Below are positions 8,375 to 15,328 of a DNA stretch of 64,000 nt, in pieces. Origin of the DNA: Sphingomonas naasensis (lineage in GTDB: Bacteria; Pseudomonadota; Alphaproteobacteria; Sphingomonadales; Sphingomonadaceae). Numbering within the stretch: the stretch's first letter is position 1; each line of letters opens with the position of its first letter. A program made the position numbers and the translations under genes. The notes below the pieces were generated by a model, which saw nothing but the letters and a program-made list of their open reading frames with translations, did not search any database and was not told the DNA's origin. Location of the stretch: positions 434,001 through 498,000 of the forward strand of contig NZ_SRXU01000002.1 of NCBI RefSeq assembly GCF_004792695.1. The letters run 5' to 3'.

Positions 8375-9010
8375 ATGGAAACCCCGATGAACCAGACCGC
8401 TCCCCGCACCCCGCTCGCGCCCGGCCTGCGCATGCTGATCGATTTCGGCCCGCTCGCGGTGTTCTTCCTCGTCAACAGCTATGCGCCCGGCCTCCAGATC
8501 CAGCGGATCATGACCGCGACGGTGGCCTTCATGGTCGCGATGGCGGTGGCGATGGGGCTCAGCTGGTGGAAAGCGCGGCATATCTCGCCGATGCTGTGGA
8601 TCACCGGGGCGCTGGTGCTCGTGTTCGGCAGCCTGACGCTCTGGTTCCACGACCAGACCTTCATTCAGATCAAGCCGACGATCGTCTACACGATGTTCGC
8701 GGTGATCCTCGGCTATGGCCTGATCGCCAGGAAGCCGCTGCTGCAGATGCTGCTCGAGACCGCCTATCCCGGCCTTTCCGCCAAGGGCTGGCGGCTGCTG
8801 ACGATCAACTGGACCGGCTTCTTTGTCGCGATGGCGACCCTCAACGAAGTGATGCGCCAGGTGCTGAGCTGGGACCAGTGGGTCACCTTCAAGACCTGGG
8901 CAGTGATCCCGCTGACCCTGGTCTTCGCGATGCTCAACATCCCGATGCTGCTCAAGCATGGGCTCCAGCTCGACAAACCCGAAGACACACCGCTCCCGCC
9001 GGAGGGGTAA
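8375..9010 (+). CDS. yciB: Septation protein A / YciB family inner-membrane protein
   Basis: A 211-aa polytopic protein of the YciB (IspZ/septation protein A) family, with about five hydrophobic helices. Typical family stretches are LIDFGPLAVFFLVN near residue 24, KPTIVYTMFAVILGYG, and GWRLLTINWTGFFVAMATLNE. In other bacteria YciB affects cell-envelope synthesis and septation, and loss gives envelope defects. The first ATG (8375) is used; a second ATG at 8387 with GGAA upstream is an equally likely start. It ends the mtaB-ftsY operon and is followed by a palindromic repeat. Confidence 0.9.
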   Translation: METPMNQTAPRTPLAPGLRMLIDFGPLAVFFLVNSYAPGLQIQRIMTATVAFMVAMAVAMGLSWWKARHISPMLWITGALVLVFGSLTLWFHDQTFIQIKPTIVYTMFAVILGYGLIARKPLLQMLLETAYPGLSAKGWRLLTINWTGFFVAMATLNEVMRQVLSWDQWVTFKTWAVIPLTLVFAMLNIPMLLKHGLQLDKPEDTPLPPEG

Positions 9011-9137
9011 TCCCTCTCCCATCGGGAGAGGGAGGGAGCCGCGAAGCGGCGGAAGGGTGAGGTTCGATACCAGCCCTCACCCTTCCCACGCGCTTCGCGC
9101 GCGGGCCCCTTCCCGCTCCCGACGGGAGCGGGAGAAG
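9011..9137. repeat. Multi-hairpin palindromic intergenic repeat
   Basis: The ~130-base gap between the converging yciB and sodB genes is almost entirely palindromic. Visible hairpins are TCCCTCTCCC/GGGAGAGGGA (9011-9020 and 9024-9033), GCCGC/GCGGC (9038-9050), GAAGGGTGAGG pairing with CCTCACCCTTC about 20 bases later, a GCGCG stem near 9090-9103, and CCCGCTCCC/GGGAGCGGG near 9112-9132. It resembles the REP-like elements common in sphingomonad genomes and could end transcription in both directions. Confidence 0.7.
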
Positions 9138-9140
9138 CAA

Positions 9141-9761
9141 TCAGCCCTGATCCGCGCGGCTCACGCCGGCGCCGTCGAGATTCTGCGCGACGAAGTCCCA
9201 GTTGATCAGGTTCGCCGAGACGGCGTCGAGATAGGCCGGACGCGCGTTGCGATAGTCGACGTAATAGGCATGTTCCCACACGTCGATCGTCAGCAGCGGC
9301 TGCATGCCGTCATAGACCACCGGGGTGTCGGCATCGTGCAGCGACGTGACCTTGAGCTTGCCGCCGTCGAGCACCAGCCAGCCCCAGCCGCTGGCGAAAT
9401 GGTTGGTCGACTCGGTCACCAGCTGCTTGACCAGCGCATCGGCCGAGCCGAAGCCGTCGTTGATCAGATCGGCGAGCTTGCCGGTCGGCGCCTGCTTCTC
9501 GGGCGAGAGGCACTGCCAGAAGAAGCTGTGATTCCACACTTGCGCGGAGTTGTTGAACAGCCCCTTGTCGCCGGTTTCCTTGGCCTTCTTGATCACCTCG
9601 GAGAGCTTCAACCCGTCGAGACCCTTTTCGGTGACGAAGCCGTTGGTTTTGTCGACATAGGCCTTGTGATGCTTGCCGTGATGGAACTCGAGCGTTTCCG
9701 CGGACATGTGCGGGGCCAGCGCGTCCTTGTCGTAAGGCAGCGGGGGAAGTTCGAAAGCCAT
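9141..9761 (-). CDS. sodB: Superoxide dismutase (Fe/Mn family)
   Basis: Converts superoxide to peroxide and oxygen. The 206-aa protein has both domains and the metal ligands: H27 in LEFHHGKHH, the histidine in QVWNHSFFW, and Asp/His in DVWEHAYYVDYRN. Local motifs (HHGKHHKAYVDKTN, FNNSAQVWNHSFFW) fit the iron-preferring SodB branch. No signal peptide, so cytoplasmic. It is a single gene with its own promoter region (9762-9950), shared divergently with the next membrane protein gene. Confidence 0.96.
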   Translation of the reverse strand: MAFELPPLPYDKDALAPHMSAETLEFHHGKHHKAYVDKTNGFVTEKGLDGLKLSEVIKKAKETGDKGLFNNSAQVWNHSFFWQCLSPEKQAPTGKLADLINDGFGSADALVKQLVTESTNHFASGWGWLVLDGGKLKVTSLHDADTPVVYDGMQPLLTIDVWEHAYYVDYRNARPAYLDAVSANLINWDFVAQNLDGAGVSRADQG

Positions 9762-9950
9762 GGGGCATACTCCGTCGGCGAAAGGGTTCGCCCGCCCAAC
9801 GATCCTTGGCGGGTTGCGGTCCCCCTAACCCCGAAAAACCTCGCTTGTCCCGCAAATTTCATTGCGGACGACAAACGAAAATTCCGATCTTAAGCTGCCG
9901 CGCGCAGGCGTCGCGGGCAATCAGCGCCGCCAACGGAGGGGAACCGTCGC

Positions 9951-10514
9951 ATGGACAAGTTTCTCGGCAATCTGCACGCCGTGCTCGCGATCAGCCTCGT
10001 GCTCGCGATCGGCCTGATGTTCGCACCCTGGTTCGCGCCGCCGCTCGGGGTGTGGAACGGCGTGTTCCAATGGCTCCACGTCTTCTTCGGGATCACCTGG
10101 GTCGGGCTGCTCTATTATTTCAATTTCGTCCAGATCCCGACGATGCCGAGCATCCCCGCCGAGCTGAAGCCGGGCGTCTCGAAATATATCGCGCCGAGGG
10201 CGCTGTTCTTCTTCCGCTACGCCGCCTTGCTCACCGTGGTCACTGGCTTGATCCTCGCCTGGCTCTACGACGAGCTCGACGACGCGCTGCTGCTGCGCGA
10301 GAACGCCCGGCTGATCGGCATCGGCATGTGGCTGGCGCTGGTGATGGCGGCCAATGTCTGGTTCGTCATCTGGCCGAGCCAGAAGAAGGTGCTCGGGCTG
10401 GTCGAGGCCGATGATGCGGCGAAGGCAAAAGCCGCCAGGCTGGCGATGATGGCCTCGCGCACCAACGTCCTGCTATCGCTGCCGATGCTGCTGGCGATGA
10501 CCAACTATCATTGA
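9951..10514 (+). CDS. PuuD-like (urate hydroxylase N-terminal domain) membrane protein
   Basis: A 187-aa protein with four or five membrane helices, matching the membrane domain found at the N-terminus of PuuD-type urate hydroxylases (GVFQWLHVFFGITWVGLLYYFNFVQIP near residue 28; WLALVMAANVWFVIWPSQKKVLG near residue 124). It lacks a C-terminal cytochrome c domain, and no purine genes are nearby, so urate oxidation is not supported. The ATG is preceded by GGAGGGGAA. It stands alone, converging with pspF. Best described as an uncharacterised member of that membrane family. Confidence 0.75.
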   Translation: MDKFLGNLHAVLAISLVLAIGLMFAPWFAPPLGVWNGVFQWLHVFFGITWVGLLYYFNFVQIPTMPSIPAELKPGVSKYIAPRALFFFRYAALLTVVTGLILAWLYDELDDALLLRENARLIGIGMWLALVMAANVWFVIWPSQKKVLGLVEADDAAKAKAARLAMMASRTNVLLSLPMLLAMTNYH

Positions 10515-10524
10515 ACCAGCCAAA

Positions 10525-10571
10525 TCCTCCCTCGCCCAAGCGAGGGAGCTGGCGCGGGGGCGCCGGAGGAA
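10525..10571. terminator. Nested hairpin between converging genes
   Basis: CTCCCTCGC (10527-10535) and GCGAGGGAG (10540-10548) form a 9-base stem with a 4-base loop, nested inside TCCTCC/GGAGGA outer arms. It lies between the stop of the PuuD-like gene and the stop of pspF. There is no T-run, so it may act as a bidirectional attenuating structure rather than a textbook intrinsic terminator. Confidence 0.5.
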
Positions 10572-10573
10572 GG

Positions 10574-11614
10574 TCAGCCGCCCACTCCGAGCAGCTCGTG
10601 CCGCTTCAGCGCGTGGCGCAGTTGGTCATAGGTCAGCCCGAGCGCCTCGGCGGTCGAGCGCTGGTTGTAGCGATGCTCGGCGAGCGCGCGCGACAATAGC
10701 TGGCGCTCGAACGCGTTCACCCGCGACTTGAAATCGGTGCCGCCGTCGAACGCCGCCACCGGCTCGGAGCGCTCGGCAGGCGGGGGTGCCGCGGGCGCCG
10801 GAGCGGGCGTCGCCGCCGCGGAGGACGACATCGGCCGCGGCCGGAACGGCGACTGGAACGGATCGATCTCGATCGAATCCACCGGCCCCTCGCGCTCCCA
10901 GCGATAGACCGCGCGCTCGACGACGTTGCGCAGCTCGCGGACATTGCCCGGCCAGGCATGGTTGAGCAGCGCGTCGAGCGCGTTGGGCCCCCAGCCGGGC
11001 CAGTCGATCAGCCCGATCTCCGCCGCCATGCGCCGCCCGAAGAAATCGGCGAGCACTTCGATGTCGCCGCGCCGCGCCCGCAGCGGCGGCAGCGTCACCA
11101 CCTCGAACGAGAGCCGATCGAGCAAGTCGGCGCGGAAGCTTCCTTTCTCGACCTTGTCGGGCAGATGTTCGTTGGTCGCCGCGACGATACGGACATCGAC
11201 GTTGAGCGGCCGCGACGAACCGATCCGCGTCACCTCGCCATATTCGACCGCGCGCAGCAGCCGGTCCTGCGCCGCCATCGACAGCGTGCCGAGCTCGTCG
11301 AGGAACAAGGTGCCGCGATGCGCCTCCTCGAAGCGCCCCGCCCGCGTCTTGGTCGCGCCGGTGAAGGCACCGGCCTCGTGCCCGAACAATTCGGCCTCGA
11401 TCAGCGTCTCGGGCAGCGCGGCGCAGTTCATCACCACCAGCGGCTGGTCCCAGCGCGGGCTCAGGCGGTGGAGGCGCTCGGCGACGAGTTCCTTGCCGGT
11501 CCCGCGCTCGCCGATGACGAGCACCGGACGATCCAGCGCGGCGGCGCGGCTGGCGCGCTCGAGCGCGTCGAGAAAGGCTCCGGATTGGCCGATGACTTGG
11601 GTTGCGCGCTCCAT
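10574..11614 (-). CDS. pspF: Phage shock protein transcriptional activator PspF (sigma-54 dependent)
   Basis: A 346-aa bacterial enhancer-binding protein that would remodel sigma-54 RNA polymerase at the psp promoter. It begins directly with the AAA+ domain and, as in PspF, has no N-terminal sensory domain: Walker A GERGTGKE at residues 35-42, the sigma-54 contact loop GAFTGA at 82-87, Walker B LFLDELG, then a Pro/Ala linker and a C-terminal Fis-type helix-turn-helix. The ATG at 11614 has AAAGG upstream; a longer TTG start at 11650 is less likely. Divergent from the psp genes. In known systems PspA binds PspF and keeps it inactive. Confidence 0.93.
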   Translation of the reverse strand: MERATQVIGQSGAFLDALERASRAAALDRPVLVIGERGTGKELVAERLHRLSPRWDQPLVVMNCAALPETLIEAELFGHEAGAFTGATKTRAGRFEEAHRGTLFLDELGTLSMAAQDRLLRAVEYGEVTRIGSSRPLNVDVRIVAATNEHLPDKVEKGSFRADLLDRLSFEVVTLPPLRARRGDIEVLADFFGRRMAAEIGLIDWPGWGPNALDALLNHAWPGNVRELRNVVERAVYRWEREGPVDSIEIDPFQSPFRPRPMSSSAAATPAPAPAAPPPAERSEPVAAFDGGTDFKSRVNAFERQLLSRALAEHRYNQRSTAEALGLTYDQLRHALKRHELLGVGG

Positions 11615-11685
11615 GCCGAACCTTTGGTGTATTTCACTAACTCTTGGCAAGCATTAAGTTGCAGCTGAACGCCCTATGAACAGCA

Positions 11686-11709
11686 AAAATGGCGGATTTC
11701 TGCCATTTT
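11686..11709. promoter_or_regulatory. Inverted repeat between pspF and the psp promoter
   Basis: AAAATGGC (11686-11693) and GCCATTTT (11702-11709) form perfect 8-base arms around an 8-base AT-rich centre. The site ends 6 bases before the -24/-12 element. PspF enhancer sites are expected farther upstream, so this could be a PspF half-site pair, an IHF-aided element or the pspF autoregulatory site. No proof from sequence alone. Confidence 0.4.
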
Positions 11710-11715
11710 CGAGAA

Positions 11716-11732
11716 TTGGCACGCCTTCTGCA
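11716..11732 (+). promoter_or_regulatory. Sigma-54-type promoter of the psp operon
   Basis: TTGGCACG followed by TGCA gives the -24 GG at 11718-11719 and the -12 GC at 11730-11731 with exactly ten bases between, the hallmark spacing of sigma-54 promoters. Transcription should begin near 11743, about 50 bases before the first small ORF. The divergent pspF gene encodes the matching activator. Confidence 0.85.
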
Positions 11733-11791
11733 AAGATGTGAGCAAGCCCGGACAACGGGCCAACGAAAACACCAGGTTCAGGGAAAAGATC

Positions 11792-11899
11792 ATGACCTAC
11801 GAAGCAGCCAATCTCCGCAATGCCTTTGTCGCAGTCGCCATCGCCTTTCTCGCCAGCGCCGTCCTGATGGCCGGTGCGGTGGGTCCGGCAGTCGCCTGA
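11792..11899 (+). CDS. 35-aa membrane peptide at the head of the psp operon
   Basis: A short ORF with ATG at 11792 and a clear ribosome site (CAGGGAAAAG) begins ~50 bases after the sigma-54 promoter. The product has a short polar N-terminus and then one hydrophobic helix (AFVAVAIAFLASAVLMAGAV), ending just after it. It could instead be a cleaved signal-like peptide, since it ends in AVA. It does not carry the tail shared by the later small proteins. I do not recognise it; its position suggests a part in the Psp response or a leader role for pspA. Confidence 0.6.
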   Translation: MTYEAANLRNAFVAVAIAFLASAVLMAGAVGPAVA

Positions 11900-12002
11900 G
11901 GCCACGAAGTCTCCCCGCTCACCTGCCCCGGTGAGCGGAAACCCGCCGGGAGGGACACCCCCTAGTCTCTCCCGGCGGATCCCAAAACGAAGGAGTGTTA
12001 GA

Positions 12003-12671
12003 ATGGGTATCTTCTCGCGAACCCGCGACATCATCGCCGCCAACGTCACCGACCTGCTCGACAAGGCCGAGGACCCGGCCAAGATGATCCGCATGATCAT
12101 CCTCGAGATGGAAGAGACGCTGGTCGAGGTTCGTGCCTCCGCCGCCCGCACCATCGCCGACCAGAAGGAAATGCGCCGCCACATCGCCAAGCTCGAGAAG
12201 CTCCAGGAGAGCTGGACCGAGAAGGCCGAGCTGGCGCTGAGCAAGGGCCGCGAGGACCTCGCCAAGGCCGCGCTGGTCGAAAAGCAGAAGGCTGCCGACA
12301 TGTGCGAGCAGCTGGGTGAGGAGATCGCCGTGCTCGACGAGGCGCTCAAGGCTTCGGAAGAGGACATCACCAAGCTCCAGAACAAGCTGCGCGAGGCGCG
12401 GGTTCGTCAGAATTCGGTGGTCGCCCGGCTGGAGAGCGCGAACAACCGCACCCGCTTGCGCGAGATGACCAATGGTTCGAAGATGCAGGACGCGTTCTCG
12501 CGGTTCGACGTCCTCGAGCGCCGGGTCGACTTCGCCGAGGGCCGCGCCGAGGCGGCGGGCCTGGGCAGCGTCCCGAAGACTCTCGAGGAAGAGATCGCCG
12601 AGCTGCGTTCGTCCGAGAAGGTCGATGCCGAGCTCGAAGCGCTGAAGGCCCGCCTGAACAAGGGAGCGTAA
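12003..12671 (+). CDS. pspA: Phage shock protein A (PspA/IM30 family)
   Basis: PspA is a peripheral membrane coiled-coil protein that supports damaged inner membrane and, in the resting state, holds PspF inactive. The 222-aa product begins MGIFSRTRDIIAANV, the amphipathic membrane-binding helix, followed by DPAKMIRMIILEMEETL and a long coiled coil to the end. ESCRT-III-like fold and length fit the family. The ATG follows GAAGGAG at 11991-11997, and pspB starts 3 bases after the stop. Confidence 0.97.
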   Translation: MGIFSRTRDIIAANVTDLLDKAEDPAKMIRMIILEMEETLVEVRASAARTIADQKEMRRHIAKLEKLQESWTEKAELALSKGREDLAKAALVEKQKAADMCEQLGEEIAVLDEALKASEEDITKLQNKLREARVRQNSVVARLESANNRTRLREMTNGSKMQDAFSRFDVLERRVDFAEGRAEAAGLGSVPKTLEEEIAELRSSEKVDAELEALKARLNKGA

Positions 12672-12674
12672 GCG

Positions 12675-12947
12675 ATGGAAGAGGTTTTCCTGCCCATCGT
12701 CATCGTCGGGATCCTCTTCGTCGGCCTTCCCTGGGTGATCATGCACTACATCACCCGGTGGAAGACGGCGGCAACGATCACCGGCGAGGACGAGAAGCTC
12801 CTCGACGAGCTCTACTACACCGCTCGCCAGCTCGAGGAGCGACTGCTCACCGTCGAACGCATCATCGCCGCCGACAACCCCGATTTCCGCCCGCTCTCGG
12901 CCTCGCGCCCCGAGCAGAGCCCGTTCGATATCTCGAGGAGGAACTGA
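12675..12947 (+). CDS. pspB: Envelope stress response membrane protein PspB
   Basis: A 90-aa inner-membrane protein: one N-terminal membrane helix (FLPIVIVGILFVGLPWVIM), then a cytosolic coiled coil with RQLEERLLTVERIIAADNP. In enterobacteria PspB and PspC sense envelope stress and draw PspA away from PspF. The LxxxERII segment is the PspB hallmark and resembles the tails of the small proteins encoded downstream. It lies between pspA and pspC with gaps of 3 bases and 1 base. Confidence 0.92.
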   Translation: MEEVFLPIVIVGILFVGLPWVIMHYITRWKTAATITGEDEKLLDELYYTARQLEERLLTVERIIAADNPDFRPLSASRPEQSPFDISRRN

Positions 12948-12948
12948 G

Positions 12949-13326
12949 ATGTCCGCCGCCCGTACGAAATTCTATCTCGACAAGCAGAATGCGAAGTTTC
13001 TCGGTGTCTGCTCGGGTCTCGCCGACTACACCGGCATCGAAGCGATCTGGCTCCGCGTCGGCATGGTCTTCCTCGCCTTCGCGACCAGCGGCACCTCGAT
13101 CTTCGTCTACTTCCTGATCGCCTGGCTCGCGCCGAACAAGCCGGCCGGCCTCTATCAGGGACCCGAGGAAGAGAAGTTCTGGCAGGGAGTGCGCAGCAAC
13201 CCCAGCCGCTCGACTGCCCAGGTCCGCTCGACCTTCCGCGACATCGATCGCCGGCTCGCCGACATCGAGATGTACTATACGAGCCGCAACACCCGGCTCG
13301 CCGACGAGATCGACAGCCTCCGCTGA
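12949..13326 (+). CDS. pspC: Envelope stress response membrane protein PspC
   Basis: A 125-aa protein with the PspC domain: KFYLDKQNAKFLGVCSGLADYTGIEA, then a membrane helix (VGMVFLAFATSGTSIFVYFLIAWL). The C-terminal 24 residues (102-125) begin RLADIE and end EIDSLR. That tail matches, in length and in the final EIDSLR, the tails of the following small membrane proteins. PspC partners PspB in stress sensing, so the tail is a likely protein-protein contact surface. Confidence 0.93.
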   Translation: MSAARTKFYLDKQNAKFLGVCSGLADYTGIEAIWLRVGMVFLAFATSGTSIFVYFLIAWLAPNKPAGLYQGPEEEKFWQGVRSNPSRSTAQVRSTFRDIDRRLADIEMYYTSRNTRLADEIDSLR

Positions 13327-13353
13327 GGCGGAGGCTGACCAAGGGGACGAGAC

Positions 13354-13608
13354 ATGGATCCGACACCATATTTCATCATGGGAATGCTCACCGGGGTCGC
13401 AGGCCTCCTCGCCATCCAGTTCTTCGCCAATCGCAAGGTGAAGCGCGCTTTGGCCCAGATCGCCCGCACCGCTCCCGCGGTGGAGCATGAGGAAAGCAAG
13501 CAGCAGCGCCGCGAGACGCTGGAAATGCACCGCCGCCTCGCCGTGCTGGAAAAGATCGTCACCGATCAGCCGCACCGGCTGCAGACCGAGATCGACAGCC
13601 TGCGCTGA
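13354..13608 (+). CDS. Small psp-linked membrane protein 1 (84 aa), PspC-like tail
   Basis: One N-terminal membrane helix (YFIMGMLTGVAGLLAIQFF, residues 6-24), a charged linker (KQQRRETLEMHR), then a 24-residue tail at 61-84 starting RLAVLEKIVTD and ending EIDSLR. The ending is identical to that of PspC. A ribosome site GGGACGAG precedes the ATG. I know no named family; the layout (single span plus coiled tail) is PspB-like. It sits 27 bases after pspC and is presumably part of the same operon. Confidence 0.75.
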   Translation: MDPTPYFIMGMLTGVAGLLAIQFFANRKVKRALAQIARTAPAVEHEESKQQRRETLEMHRRLAVLEKIVTDQPHRLQTEIDSLR

Positions 13609-13641
13609 GCCCATCGCCAGGCCGTCAACAGGAGGGAAGAA

Positions 13642-13938
13642 ATGAGGGAGTTGAGTTGGCTGGTACCGGTGCTGATCGTCTCGGCGATCATGGCATCCAA
13701 GGCCTTCCAGACCTGGGTCCGTGCCAAGCACGGCTACCCGATGGAGGAAAGCCGCCGGAGCCGTCGCGGACAACCCGCGAGCGATCTGGAAGCCGAGCGC
13801 AAGATCGCGCTGCTCTCCTCGGAGAATGAGCGCCTGACGGGCCAGATCGGCCGGCTCGAGGAGCGGATCGCGGTGCTCGAACGGATCGCCACCGATCCCG
13901 CCGAGCGCGTCGCCCGCGAAATCGACTCGCTACGCTGA
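13642..13938 (+). CDS. Small psp-linked membrane protein 2 (98 aa), PspC-like tail
   Basis: Membrane helix near residues 4-22 (LSWLVPVLIVSAIMASKAF), then a short basic segment with KHGYPMEES, a coiled-coil region, and a tail at residues 75-98 that begins RIAVLERIATD and ends EIDSLR. The HGYPME motif just after the membrane recurs as NGYPLE in the next protein, which argues for gene duplication. GGAGG precedes the ATG. Function unknown; probably an inner-membrane partner in the Psp system with a cytosolic coiled coil. Confidence 0.75.
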   Translation: MRELSWLVPVLIVSAIMASKAFQTWVRAKHGYPMEESRRSRRGQPASDLEAERKIALLSSENERLTGQIGRLEERIAVLERIATDPAERVAREIDSLR

Positions 13939-13951
13939 GGAAGGACCCGAG

Positions 13952-14284
13952 ATGCTCGACGCACTTCTGATGAACAATCTCCCCTGGCTCGTCGGCGGTA
14001 CGCTGCTGCTCGGCGCCTTCGGGATCGCCGGGTGGATCTTCACCACCTGGCTGCGGATCAAGAACGGCTACCCGCTAGAAAACAGCTGGGGCAAGGCGAT
14101 CTACCCGCAGAGGAACGACGAGGCGATGGAGCGGATCAAGCTGCTGAGCCAGGAGAATGCCCAGCTCCGCGCCGAGCTCGGCTCGATCAAGGATCGGCTC
14201 GCCAATGTCGAGCGGATCGTCACCGACAGCGCGCACAGCCTCGACCGCGAGATCGAGCAGCTGCGCGGCACCAAGAGCAACTGA
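13952..14284 (+). CDS. Small psp-linked membrane protein 3 (110 aa), PspC-like tail
   Basis: Membrane helix near residues 10-30 (LPWLVGGTLLLGAFGIAGWIF), the post-membrane motif KNGYPLENS, a coiled coil (LLSQENAQLRAELGSIKD) and a tail at 82-105 starting RLANVERIVTD, ending EIEQLR and followed by five residues. It is the longest member of the set and closest to the preceding 98-aa protein. A GAGGAAGG site precedes the ATG. The 13-base gap to the previous gene supports co-transcription. Confidence 0.75.
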   Translation: MLDALLMNNLPWLVGGTLLLGAFGIAGWIFTTWLRIKNGYPLENSWGKAIYPQRNDEAMERIKLLSQENAQLRAELGSIKDRLANVERIVTDSAHSLDREIEQLRGTKSN

Positions 14285-14294
14285 GGAGATCCGC

Positions 14295-14567
14295 ATGAAC
14301 CCGATCCTCATCCCCATTCTCGGCATCGCCTGCGGCATGGTCGCGATCGTGTTCGGCGTCGCCAACGACATGTTCAAGCGCTGGCTCAAGCACAAGGAGG
14401 CGATGACCCAGGTGATCGCCGCCCAGACCGCCGAGCAGGCCGCCCAATATGCCGCGCATGTCGAGCGGCTCGAACAGCGGGTCCGGGTGCTCGAACGGAT
14501 CGTCACCGATCGCGGCGTCGATGTCGCGGCCGAAATCGAACAGCTGCGCGACGCGCCGCTCAACTAG
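14295..14567 (+). CDS. Small psp-linked membrane protein 4 (90 aa), PspC-like tail
   Basis: Membrane helix near residues 4-23 (ILIPILGIACGMVAIVFGVA), a short KRWLKHKEA basic stretch, an Ala/Gln-rich helix and a tail at 62-85 starting RVRVLERIVTD, ending EIEQLR plus five residues. GAGGAGAT precedes the ATG 10 bases after the previous stop. Same architecture as its neighbours but with little similarity outside the tail, as expected if only the tail is constrained. Confidence 0.75.
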   Translation: MNPILIPILGIACGMVAIVFGVANDMFKRWLKHKEAMTQVIAAQTAEQAAQYAAHVERLEQRVRVLERIVTDRGVDVAAEIEQLRDAPLN

Positions 14568-14609
14568 GACCCCGCTGCGCACGGCGCAGCCAATATCGAG
14601 GATTACAAA

Positions 14610-14735
14610 ATGATCATCGTTGTGTTCGCAGTGCTGACGGCACTGTGCGGGGGAGCTATTGCCCTCGCCGAAGCCCGGGACCGCCCCGTCCGCCGCGCGG
14701 AAAAGCTGGCCCGGCAGCAGCAACTGGGCGCCTGA
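14610..14735 (+). CDS. 41-aa membrane peptide within the psp operon
   Basis: A short ORF with ATG at 14610 and GAGGA upstream. The first ~18 residues are hydrophobic (IIVVFAVLTALCGGAIALA), followed by a basic, Arg/Gln-rich end (RRAEKLARQQQ). It lacks the shared tail. It fills a gap between two tail-bearing genes and is in the same direction, so it is probably a real small membrane protein, but no family is recognised. Confidence 0.55.
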   Translation: MIIVVFAVLTALCGGAIALAEARDRPVRRAEKLARQQQLGA

Positions 14736-14759
14736 GGCGCCGCAAAGGGAGTAATTGGA

Positions 14760-15035
14760 ATGAACCCGTTCGAAATGGTTGTCGCCATCATCGTGATCGT
14801 CACGATCGGCAGCGTCCTCAAGGCGCGGCTCGGCATCCACAAGGACAAGGACGGCAACGAGCGCTATCACGGCGCCGATCCGGCCGCGGCCGCCGAGGCC
14901 GTCCGCCTCCGCGACGAGGTCCGCTCGCTCAAGGAGCGCGTCCAGGTCCTCGAACGGGTCATCACCGATAGCGAAACCAGCAGCCTGCGCCTCGACCGCG
15001 AGATCGAAGCGCTGCGCGACAGGAAGAACCCCTGA
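14760..15035 (+). CDS. Small psp-linked membrane protein 5 (91 aa), PspC-like tail
   Basis: Short N-terminal membrane helix (MVVAIIVIVTIGSVL), a charged linker with KDKDGNERY, a coiled region (EAVRLRDEVRSLKE), and a tail near residues 60-86 starting RVQVLERVITD, ending EIEALR plus five residues. The middle of the tail is three residues longer than in the others. AAGGGAG precedes the ATG. Same strand and spacing as the rest of the cluster. Confidence 0.75.
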   Translation: MNPFEMVVAIIVIVTIGSVLKARLGIHKDKDGNERYHGADPAAAAEAVRLRDEVRSLKERVQVLERVITDSETSSLRLDREIEALRDRKNP

Positions 15036-15051
15036 GTCAGGGAGCCAAGCA

Positions 15052-15303
15052 ATGACCGTCGATCCCAATCTCTACATCACCCTCTCCGTCTCGGGCCTCG
15101 CCGGCCTGGGAATGGTCACCGCGGCGGGGCTCTCGGGCTGGCGCGGCTGGCTGGCGCTCAAGCGCCAGGAGCTCGCCGGACGCGACAGCGGCACGCCGCA
15201 CGCCGAGCCGACGCTCCCCTCCGCCGCATCTCGGATCGAGATCGCCGACCTCAAGGAACGCATCCGCAAGCTCGAGGCGATCGCCGCCGGGGTGGACCTC
15301 TAG
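15052..15303 (+). CDS. Small psp-linked membrane protein 6 (83 aa), truncated tail
   Basis: N-terminal membrane helix (LYITLSVSGLAGLGMVTAAGL), a variable linker and a C-terminus with DLKERIRKLEAIAAG. Only the first half of the shared tail is kept; the EI-x-x-LR ending is missing, as in PspB. AGGGAG precedes the ATG. It is the last small gene of the set; the SufE-like gene begins 25 bases later and may be read from the same transcript. Confidence 0.7.
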   Translation: MTVDPNLYITLSVSGLAGLGMVTAAGLSGWRGWLALKRQELAGRDSGTPHAEPTLPSAASRIEIADLKERIRKLEAIAAGVDL

Positions 15304-15328
15304 GGTTCACCCGGCTAGCGGGTCGGCC

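Noticed and set aside
9790..9830. EcfG-like promoter before sodB
   Set aside because: The -35 box reads GGACC, not GGAAC; a near match with spacer 16 is not enough.
15052..15303. Last small psp-linked gene as a full member of the tail family
   Set aside because: It has only the first half of the tail, so it is listed as truncated and not counted as an intact copy.
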